A stretch of DNA of 6,747 nt, taken from assembly GCA_001775355.1 (NCBI GenBank), contig MEWM01000024.1:944-7690 (forward strand). The letters run 5' to 3'. The stretch's first letter is position 1. The number at the start of each line of letters is the position of its first letter. Both the position numbers and the translations under genes were made by a program. Shown here in pieces: positions 1 to 5,230 of this stretch. Below the pieces are notes generated by a model. That model was not told where the DNA came from, did no database searches, and saw nothing but the letters and a program-made list of their open reading frames with translations. This DNA is from a candidate division Zixibacteria bacterium RBG_16_43_9 (GTDB lineage Bacteria; Zixibacteria; MSB-5A5; RBG-16-43-9).

Positions 1-25
1 GACATACCCTTCCATTCTAATTCTA

Positions 26-52
26 ATAATATACGAAAAAAAACGGTGTCAA
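26..52 (-). promoter_or_regulatory. Possible leftward promoter at window edge
   Basis: Read on the minus strand, a perfect TTGACA (47-52) is followed after 15 bases by TATTAT (26-31), five of six matches to the -10 consensus. The 15-bp spacer is short, and the T-tract between the boxes could favour chance matches. It would drive a gene leaving the window on the left. A minus-strand ATG at 3-5 could be near that gene's start, but nothing of the gene is visible. Confidence 0.3.
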
Positions 53-78
53 GTCAGAAATTGAAGTGAACCCCTACG

Positions 79-163
79 GTCATTGCGAGCGAAAGCGAAG
101 CAATCTTTCTTATTTTTCTGGATACAGATTGCTTAGTCGTCCAAATGTACTCCTCGCAATGAC
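79..163. repeat. Imperfect palindromic repeat (GTCATTGCGAG type)
   Basis: Perfect 11-bp inverted arms GTCATTGCGAG (79-89) and CTCGCAATGAC (153-163) enclose a second perfect 9-bp pair, AAGCAATCT (98-106) and AGATTGCTT (126-134). The left shoulder GCGAAAGCGAAG is GC-rich and the centre is AT-rich. Very similar GTCATTGCGAGCGAAGCGAAGCAATC palindromic units are known as dispersed repeats in several unrelated bacteria (recalled, for example, from Rickettsiales), so this is probably one copy of a dispersed family. It contains no ORF of note. Confidence 0.75.
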
Positions 164-176
164 AGATTCTTTCACG

Positions 177-200
177 GGGGCGTATTGCTATCGCCCCTAC
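177..200 (-). repeat. GTAG-headed GC hairpin (REP-like)
   Basis: On the minus strand GTAG (197-200) leads into a 6-bp stem GGGGCG/CGCCCC (192-197 with 177-182) around a 9-nt loop. The first stem G is shared with the GTAG head. A tetranucleotide GTAG at the foot of a short GC-rich hairpin is the layout of REP elements in other bacteria. The same GTAGGGG string occurs on the minus strand at 71-77 and on the plus strand at 3578-3584. Confidence 0.5.
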
Positions 201-204
201 ATGT

Positions 205-239
205 AAAAAAAATCCCTCCCCCTTTCAAGGAAGGGATTT
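205..239 (-). terminator. Intrinsic terminator of the dockerin gene
   Basis: On the minus strand the transcript can form a 13-bp stem (227-239 with 210-222, including three G-U pairs) closed by a GAAA tetraloop. The 3' arm ends in AGGGATTT and runs straight into more T, giving eight consecutive U residues (205-212). The stem starts 24 nt after the stop codon of the dockerin gene. The position, the U tract and the stable loop make this a convincing Rho-independent terminator. Confidence 0.88.
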
Positions 240-263
240 AGACTTTCCTTTTTCAGACTTTAG

Positions 264-3122
264 CTACCGGCCGAGATTCCACCAATTAGGATCTCCGAAC
301 AGTCCTGGACTCCTTACCGCTAACGACTTGTGAGGGGCACCTACAAATGGGGAATTTACCAGGAAGCGGTTCTTGTCAATCGGAGCGGGGCCTTTTTTAA
401 AAGTGTAAGCAACTAAATATACCACGTCCGCCACATTCACGCTGCCATCATTATTGACATCCCCCTGGTCGGTAAACTCCTTTGGCATCGGTCCGCCTTT
501 GAACACGTAGGCGACCAGATAAACTATGTCTGCCAAGTCTAATTTCCGGTCCTTGTTCACATCACCCCGATAATATCCTTCCTGGTGCAGGACGTTGTAA
601 AGGAAGTGTCTCCAGTTGGCATCTCCACCTTTTCCATCAGGAACGATTGGACCATGATAACCCCACTTGAGCCACTTCTCTAAGTGCATCTGACCAGGGG
701 CTAAATCAAAACAAGTGTCAGCTATCAGGAGCGATTTATCGTCTGGAAGTACGTCATCAGCTCCCCAACCCAGGTGCATCATATATTTCAGAGAATCCAG
801 GTACTGACCATCGTAGACCCAACGCGGCTGGCTAATAGCCCAACCGGTAATAGCCTTATCGCCTACTACTGCTGGCTTCTTGGTCATTCCAAAGACGAAA
901 GTGTCCTGCCCTGCAGTTGCATCCCACATCCACATCGATTGATGCTTTTGATCGAAATCCGTAAGATTATTGGCATAATCTCCGACATCATAATCCAGCC
1001 ACAGAGCTTTCTCTAAGCACTGGATGGTTGTCTGACCAGTATTCTCGATGACAAACACGTCCTCGACCACCTGCTCGCAATCCTCGGTTCCACCAACTGG
1101 CACCCAGAATCCAAACGCATACTTGGTGACCTTCAAAGGTAACCCGTTATGTTTGAACTCAGTAGTGAGCTGTTCGATGGTGTAATTACCAGCCGCACCC
1201 GGAACGTTAAACGATTGAACGGTGACGTGCTGTGTCGGTATGAAGGTGCAGTTGGAATCACTGCAATCATACTTGGCATAATCTCCGTAGTCGCAGTTCA
1301 GCGTTGCCTGGTCCTGACCAACGATTAAGGAGCCATAATAGAGCCCGGAATTGTAACCTGCGCCGAAATCCTTAGCAAAGGCTAAAATTCCTCCCCTATT
1401 GTTCTCAGTCTCATAGGCTTTGGAGCTCTGGACTGTACCAGTCTCCAATGAATCGGCTGGAGAGATTATTATCGCCTGCTCGATCTCGGTGAATACCGGT
1501 GGTCCGGGAGGTGGGACAGGTCCCTGATAGGATAAATGTACTGTGCGGAAGTTCTGACCTGCAAACCTGTACATTGCCGTATCCCTTCCATCCCAGTAAA
1601 GGGGCAATCCTATAGTGCCGCCCGGGCTGGGTGAATTTTGAACTAAGAAAATATCCTTGGAAACATTAGCCGGGTTATCGTGAACTAATGGATTTCCAAT
1701 ATGAGGAAATGGATCAGTATGACAGGTGAATCCAGGTTGACCCATCTCGGCATTATCAAAAGCCGGATCGCTGATAGCAATGCTGGTGAAGCCAGTGTTT
1801 ACTCCGTTCATAGTTACAAAATGACCCCCGAAACGCTTCCAGCCCGTATCCGGGGGAGTCGTGTTATAATACCAGAATCCTAACAGAAGTATAATGTCTT
1901 CAGATTTCCTCAGCTCATCATCTAAGGTGGCGAAATCCGGGGCGTAGAGGTTTTTCACTGTTATCCACAGAGGTATATCTTTTTTCAACTGCTGGTCAGC
2001 CTGGAATAGTTTATCGCATTCGGTTCCAGTAACCGGGTCGGTCTGAGCTAAAGATCCAATCATGGCGGCTAAGCCAGTCCAATCGTTACCAGGCCAGAAT
2101 CTAGGTAGGACACCCCGTGCCCACATCCACCACAGACAGTTTGCCTCGGCAGCTGGTCCGCAGTAGGCATTTCCATTATTCGGAAACCCGTGGTCATACT
2201 GCTCGAAATCTGGTAAACCACAAGGCGCATTGGTGTATGCGCGTTTGAAGAACCAGAAGGTGTCGGGTGGGCAGGTGTTCTGATCTTTTACAAAACCTGA
2301 GGACCAGAATGCTGTAGGTCCTGCTCCGGCATAGGCTCCAAAGTCATACCAGCCTGTTCCATAATCCTCATAATCAAAACAGGTGGTACCAGTAGTGTTA
2401 AACCTCGGACCCCAGCCTGCAAGTGTATCCTTGTCCGGGATCGAATCCCAGACATAACCTGCAAAATAAGACTGATAAACGCAGACGCTGTCGAGCAGAG
2501 GCTCATTAAGCAGATAGTTAAATGAATAGTTCACCGTGTTAACTATCATTACATCCGCAGTTCTGGCAAGAAGTGCTCCAGGCTTGGGGCAGTTAGGATC
2601 GGTCATATCCGCCTCATAGACTACCCCATGAACCCAGGCGGTGCAGGAATTTCCAGCAGTTCCGTATGTGCGGAAGGACATAGAGACATCTACAACATGG
2701 AATGGCATCTGAGGGGATGCACAAGGACCAAGAAAGGGGGTCTTTGGGTCCTGTAAAGTCGCAAATGCATCAGGAACATAAGGATTGTAAATCCAGCGGT
2801 TGATGAAGCGGAAGAGGGCTGCCGCATCAAACATCTGCACCTCGCAATAGGTCATCGGCTTTCTGGCTATAACTGGTCCTGCTCCCTCCGCTTCTTTGCC
2901 CAGACCCTTTTTCACCTTTGGAATCTGGGAAAGGTCGGTCATCATCTTCGCCTTGGGCTTGACCTGGATCAACTGGGGAGTAATCTCGTTTGGTTCTGTC
3001 GGCTGAATGGCTGTTGTTTTACCTGTTTCCCTGAGCCGGGAACTATCTTTTGCCCAAACCCAGATAGAAGCAAAGGCTATAGCTAAAATCGCTACAAAGA
3101 CGAGTAAAAAATTTCTCTTCAT
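264..3122 (-). CDS. Secreted dockerin-repeat protein with putative C39-like cysteine peptidase region
   Basis: This is a complete 952-residue protein. The start is supported by AAGGAG eight bases upstream and by a signal peptide: MKRN, a hydrophobic core at residues 5-23 and a likely cleavage after VWA24. Residues 90-300 are aromatic- and cysteine-rich and probably beta-sheet. Residues 302-455 look like a papain-fold (C39-like) peptidase: PDFEQ with Gln308, YCGPAA with Cys321, GGHFVTM with His434, and ISDPAF with Asp452. A proline hinge (residues 534-542) precedes another beta-rich domain (about 545-815). Two dockerin-type calcium-binding repeats follow at about 853-875 (GDVNKDRKLDLADIVYLVAY) and 887-909 (GDVNNDGSVNVADVVYLVAY). 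A 38-residue tail ends the chain. The 18 cysteines suggest disulfides outside the cytoplasm. The gene stands alone with its own terminator. Secretion and the dockerin are clear, the peptidase activity is inferred from motifs, and the substrate is unknown. No cohesin partner is visible here. Confidence 0.9.
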   Translation of the reverse strand: MKRNFLLVFVAILAIAFASIWVWAKDSSRLRETGKTTAIQPTEPNEITPQLIQVKPKAKMMTDLSQIPKVKKGLGKEAEGAGPVIARKPMTYCEVQMFDAAALFRFINRWIYNPYVPDAFATLQDPKTPFLGPCASPQMPFHVVDVSMSFRTYGTAGNSCTAWVHGVVYEADMTDPNCPKPGALLARTADVMIVNTVNYSFNYLLNEPLLDSVCVYQSYFAGYVWDSIPDKDTLAGWGPRFNTTGTTCFDYEDYGTGWYDFGAYAGAGPTAFWSSGFVKDQNTCPPDTFWFFKRAYTNAPCGLPDFEQYDHGFPNNGNAYCGPAAEANCLWWMWARGVLPRFWPGNDWTGLAAMIGSLAQTDPVTGTECDKLFQADQQLKKDIPLWITVKNLYAPDFATLDDELRKSEDIILLLGFWYYNTTPPDTGWKRFGGHFVTMNGVNTGFTSIAISDPAFDNAEMGQPGFTCHTDPFPHIGNPLVHDNPANVSKDIFLVQNSPSPGGTIGLPLYWDGRDTAMYRFAGQNFRTVHLSYQGPVPPPGPPVFTEIEQAIIISPADSLETGTVQSSKAYETENNRGGILAFAKDFGAGYNSGLYYGSLIVGQDQATLNCDYGDYAKYDCSDSNCTFIPTQHVTVQSFNVPGAAGNYTIEQLTTEFKHNGLPLKVTKYAFGFWVPVGGTEDCEQVVEDVFVIENTGQTTIQCLEKALWLDYDVGDYANNLTDFDQKHQSMWMWDATAGQDTFVFGMTKKPAVVGDKAITGWAISQPRWVYDGQYLDSLKYMMHLGWGADDVLPDDKSLLIADTCFDLAPGQMHLEKWLKWGYHGPIVPDGKGGDANWRHFLYNVLHQEGYYRGDVNKDRKLDLADIVYLVAYVFKGGPMPKEFTDQGDVNNDGSVNVADVVYLVAYTFKKGPAPIDKNRFLVNSPFVGAPHKSLAVRSPGLFGDPNWWNLGR

Positions 3123-3130
3123 TTGGCTTT

Positions 3131-3136
3131 CTCCTT
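3131..3136 (-). promoter_or_regulatory. Ribosome binding site of the dockerin gene
   Basis: AAGGAG on the minus strand lies eight bases before the ATG at 3120-3122. It is a strong Shine-Dalgarno match at normal spacing and fixes the start that yields the signal peptide. Confidence 0.85.
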
Positions 3137-3179
3137 ACCTTGAAGATTGATAAAAAGTTAATTTATCTTGTTCCCCTTT

Positions 3180-3193
3180 GATCACCTCCTTTT
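3180..3193 (-). other. Extended anti-SD complement without a well-placed start
   Basis: On the minus strand the string AAAAGGAGGTGATC contains a full complement to the conserved end of bacterial 16S rRNA (GATCACCTCCTTT). It sits about 60 nt upstream of the dockerin start, and no ATG, GTG or TTG follows at 5-10 nt. A GTG inside it opens a 16-codon frame ending in TAA just before the real ribosome binding site, but that GTG overlaps the SD string and so lacks proper spacing. It may be a ribosome standby site, a relic, or chance in a purine-rich leader. Confidence 0.35.
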
Positions 3194-3273
3194 CCCCCTG
3201 CTAAAAATTCAAAAACTGGCAGAGTTAGCTGGAAACTATTTTTGAAAGTTGAAATCCTCCCAGCTATCCTCAT

Positions 3274-3318
3274 GAAAAAGTTAACCTTTTTCAGCAGTTT
3301 CTTAAAAGAGAAACTGCT
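3274..3318. repeat. Two adjacent hairpins in the dockerin gene upstream region
   Basis: A perfect 10-bp inverted repeat AGCAGTTTCT (3293-3302) / AGAAACTGCT (3309-3318) has a 6-nt loop. It is separated by no bases from a second hairpin, GAAAAAG (3274-3280) / CTTTTTC (3286-3292), with a 5-nt loop. They lie about 150-200 bp upstream of the dockerin start and could be leader structure if transcription begins further up. Their role is unknown. Confidence 0.6.
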
Positions 3319-3540
3319 CCTGCTTTCTTTTAGATGATAAGCCAAGCGTTGACAGTCGATTTTTAAAAATAGGAGGAGAGAAAGCTTGAAACTTCTTGGA
3401 GCCTGGTAAGTGACTTGAACTCCTCCCTCTTCTTTTTCCAAAAAATGAATCCTGAGTAAGATTGTCAAGGAAAAAATACGAGGATGGGTTTTAGAAAATT
3501 CATATATGGAGATTCCACCATCCAAAATTTGATCAGCCTA

Positions 3541-3691
3541 CGAGCTTCAGAGGAGGAGGACCAAAGCTCACACTCGCGTAGGGGCGGTCGATAAAAGCCT
3601 TACGACGGCTACGCCGGGCTTTGCTCCCCGTAGGGAGTTTACCTCCGCCCTTATAATGGATAAGGGTGGAGACAAGCTCCACCCTTACGCG
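3541..3691. repeat. Palindrome cluster downstream of tyrS
   Basis: Several inverted repeats are packed into about 150 bp. They are GAGCTT/AAGCTC (3542-3547, 3564-3569), AAAGCC/GGCTTT (3594-3599, 3617-3622) with an inner CGGC-TAC-GCCG (3606-3616), CTCCC/GGGAG (3624-3628, 3633-3637), and GGGCGG (3582-3587) with CCGCCC (3645-3650) enclosing the previous two. Two GTAG tetranucleotides (3578-3581 and 3630-3633) stand directly before stem-forming G-rich strings, as in REP elements. No coding potential fits this region. Confidence 0.6.
3661..3687 (-). terminator. Hairpin just after tyrS, possible transcription end
   Basis: A perfect 11-bp stem TAAGGGTGGAG/CTCCACCCTTA with a 5-nt loop starts about 30 nt after the tyrS stop codon. 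On the minus strand no U tract follows, so it is not a classical intrinsic terminator. It may instead stabilise the 3' end or be a repeat unit. Further along, the AAAGCC/GGCTTT hairpin at 3594-3622 is followed by only four U residues. Confidence 0.35.
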
Positions 3692-3716
3692 ATTTACCTC
3701 ACAGAAAACAACCGTT

Positions 3717-4958
3717 CTAATCATTAACACTCTTAGGTTTGTATATTGGTATAACCCAAGCAAACTTTCTTTTTCCCAATTTGAACAACCATTCTTTGCC
3801 ATCTACGTCAATTTTTTCATCTATACTCTTTACTCTTTCATTGTTGACATAAAGTCCACCCTGTTCTATAAGTCTTACTGCTTGGGCAGTTCCTGTCATG
3901 AGATTGGTTGCTGTACAGGCATAGGGAATCCAGACTTTCTTCTCCGGCCAATCGAAAGTCAATCGTGGAATGTCTTCCGGCAGCTCTTTTTTCGAGAAGA
4001 CTTTTTCAAACTCAGATTGAGCCCTTTCCGCATCTTTCTGGCCATGATACAGTTTCACTATCTCTGACCCTAGCCTTTTCTTCCATTCCATCGGATTAAC
4101 TTCTTCTCCTTCTAATTCCTTTTTTATTTTCCTCAGCTCCACAGGTGGAATATCCGTGAGAAGCTCAAAATAGGGATAAATAAGCTCATCCGGAATAGAC
4201 ATTATTTTCCCAAAAATCTCCTCAGGTGACTCGTCAATTCCGATATAATTACCGAGAGACTTGCTCATCCTCTGAACCCCGTCTGTCCCTGGCAAAACCG
4301 GCATAGTCAGGATAACCTGGGATGCAATTCCATACTCTTGCTGAATCTGCCTGGCAGTCAGAAGGTTGAATTTCTGCTCAGTTGCCCCGATTTCTAAATC
4401 TGCTTTAATTGCAACTGAGTCGTACCCTTGCATTATGGGATAGAAAAGCTCATGTAAACTGATCGGACTTTGCTCCTTATACCTTTCAGCAAAATCGTCC
4501 CTTTCCAGGATGCGGGCTAAAGTGAATTTAGAGGCTAAATGCATAATCTCCTGAAAACTCATTTTAGAAAACCATTCTCCGTTGAAATGGACTTCAGTTT
4601 TCTTCTTGTCCAGTATCTTGAAAAACTGTTTTTGATAGGTCTCGGCGTTTTTCCTGACTTCCTCGTAGGAAAGCTGAGGTCTGGTCTCAGAGCGGCCTGA
4701 GGGGTCGCCCACCATTCCAGTGTAGTCTCCGATGATCAGCACAACCAGGTGTCCTAATTCCTGGAACTGCTTCAACTTCCTTATTCCCACCGTATGTCCC
4801 AGGTGAATATCCGGGGCAGTCGGGTCAAACCCCATTTTGATGCGGAGTGGCTTATTTTCCTTAATTGACACCTCAAGTTTTTTTATCAGCTCCTCTTCAG
4901 GGATGATCTCGACAGTCCCTCTTCTTATCACTTCTAATTGCTCTTTAACTCCTAACAT
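3717..4958 (-). CDS. tyrS: Tyrosyl-tRNA synthetase (TyrRS)
   Basis: This cytoplasmic class I aminoacyl-tRNA synthetase activates tyrosine with ATP and charges tRNA-Tyr. The 413-residue protein is of normal length and complete. The Rossmann catalytic domain carries the HIGH signature as HLGH (residues 52-55), the glycine-rich [14 protein letters not shown] segment (77-90) and the KMSKS loop as RMSKS (230-234). The tyrosine pocket pattern YxxxQxxD is present as Tyr173, Gln177 and Asp180, which supports TyrRS over its close relative TrpRS. The C-terminal part (about 345-400) is an S4-type RNA-binding domain with [14 protein letters not shown]. The start at 4958 has AGGAG five bases upstream. It is divergent from the penicillin-binding protein gene and has no operon partner in the window. 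I see no T-box leader. Confidence 0.97.
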   Translation of the reverse strand: MLGVKEQLEVIRRGTVEIIPEEELIKKLEVSIKENKPLRIKMGFDPTAPDIHLGHTVGIRKLKQFQELGHLVVLIIGDYTGMVGDPSGRSETRPQLSYEEVRKNAETYQKQFFKILDKKKTEVHFNGEWFSKMSFQEIMHLASKFTLARILERDDFAERYKEQSPISLHELFYPIMQGYDSVAIKADLEIGATEQKFNLLTARQIQQEYGIASQVILTMPVLPGTDGVQRMSKSLGNYIGIDESPEEIFGKIMSIPDELIYPYFELLTDIPPVELRKIKKELEGEEVNPMEWKKRLGSEIVKLYHGQKDAERAQSEFEKVFSKKELPEDIPRLTFDWPEKKVWIPYACTATNLMTGTAQAVRLIEQGGLYVNNERVKSIDEKIDVDGKEWLFKLGKRKFAWVIPIYKPKSVND

Positions 4959-4963
4959 CCAGT

Positions 4964-4968
4964 CTCCT
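4964..4968 (-). promoter_or_regulatory. Ribosome binding site of tyrS
   Basis: AGGAG on the minus strand, five bases before the ATG at 4956-4958, supports the chosen tyrS start. Confidence 0.8.
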
Positions 4969-5025
4969 GCAAGCGTAAACTCTTTAAACTCATCGTATGA
5001 ACTAAAAAATCGTAAAACTATTTGA

Positions 5026-5057
5026 CTTATATATAATTATTTTAAGACAAAAATCAA
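5026..5057 (-). promoter_or_regulatory. Tentative tyrS promoter
   Basis: On the minus strand TTGATT (5052-5057) is followed after 18 bases by TATATA (5028-5033). An overlapping TATAAG (5026-5031) is a better -10 match but leaves a 20-bp spacer. The surroundings are AT-rich. Transcription would start near 5020, giving a leader of about 60 nt, too short for a T-box. Confidence 0.4.
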
Positions 5058-5078
5058 GCCAAATTTTTGGAAAGAACT

Positions 5079-5102
5079 GGAGTGTAAAGCTTCAGCTTTA
5101 CC
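5079..5102 (+). repeat. GGAGTG-hairpin element, copy 1
   Basis: The 24-nt unit is GGAGTG (5079-5084), stem TAAAGC (5085-5090), loop TTCA, stem GCTTTA (5095-5100), then CC. The inner stem extends to 7 bp with G5084-C5101. Outer arms TTGGAAAG (5067-5074) and CTTTCCAA (5102-5109) can pair around it. It forms an inverted pair with the element at 5144-5167. Confidence 0.65.
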
Positions 5103-5143
5103 TTTCCAACTTTGGCGGGTTGAAAAAAAAGAGAATTAGTTTT

Positions 5144-5167
5144 GGCAAACCTAAAGGTTCGCACTCC
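5144..5167 (-). repeat. GGAGTG-hairpin element, copy 2 (inverted)
   Basis: Read on the minus strand, the unit is GGAGTG (5162-5167), stem CGAACC (5156-5161), loop TTTA, stem GGTTTG (5146-5151), then CC (5144-5145). Length and layout match copy 1 exactly, while the stem differs by paired substitutions. Outer TTTGG (5141-5145) and CCAAA (5166-5170) arms can also pair. The GGAGTG ends of both copies face outward. Confidence 0.65.
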
Positions 5168-5187
5168 AAACTTAAGAAAAATCTTCC

Positions 5188-5216
5188 TTGACACTTCTAT
5201 TGAATATATTTTAAAT
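5188..5216 (+). promoter_or_regulatory. Promoter of the penicillin-binding protein gene
   Basis: A perfect TTGACA (5188-5193) is followed after 17 bases by TTAAAT (5211-5216), four of six matches to the -10 consensus, in very AT-rich DNA. A TATATT at 5205-5210 is better in sequence but too close. Either choice puts the transcription start only about 8-15 nt before the first possible start codon. Confidence 0.55.
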
Positions 5217-5230
5217 TAGACTTAACCTGG

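Larger units (their letters stand above)
3123..3716. other. 594-bp gene-free region between the dockerin gene and tyrS
   Basis: No convincing gene lies here. The part next to the dockerin gene (3123-3540) is its upstream region and holds the ribosome binding site, a long anti-anti-SD string and two adjacent hairpins. It also contains a lone minus-strand TTGACA at 3463-3468, whose downstream bases (T-rich, 3440-3445) make a poor -10 box. The part next to the end of tyrS (3541-3691) is a cluster of palindromes. A 120-codon open frame (minus, 3163-3525) has no ribosome binding site, no recognisable domain and Lys/Phe/Leu-rich low-complexity composition, and I do not call it a gene. Confidence 0.6.

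Noticed and set aside
79..163. CRISPR repeat or attachment site
   Set aside because: There is only one palindromic unit, with no regularly spaced direct repeats, no spacers and no integrase or cas gene.
774..1016. Open frames opposite or out of frame within the dockerin gene, tyrS and the penicillin-binding protein gene
   Set aside because: They are fully covered by well-supported genes and encode sequences with no motifs.
3180..3193. Fragment of a 16S rRNA gene
   Set aside because: The match to the 16S 3' end stops after about 13 bases and nothing upstream resembles rRNA. A Shine-Dalgarno-like string on the other strand explains it.
3349..3354. TTGACA on the plus strand
   Set aside because: No acceptable -10 box follows at 15-19 bp, and no plus-strand gene starts downstream.
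3163..3525. 120-codon open frame on the minus strand upstream of the dockerin gene
   Set aside because: It has no ribosome binding site at its ATG, low-complexity Phe/Leu/Lys/Ser-rich composition and no recognisable motif, and it covers the hairpins and the purine-rich leader. It is more likely an open stretch of noncoding or repeat DNA.
3661..3691. GGGTGG string reminiscent of the T-box antiterminator motif
   Set aside because: It lies downstream of tyrS, not in its leader, lacks the remaining conserved T-box bases, and is explained by a simple 11-bp palindrome. The true tyrS upstream region shows no T-box motif.
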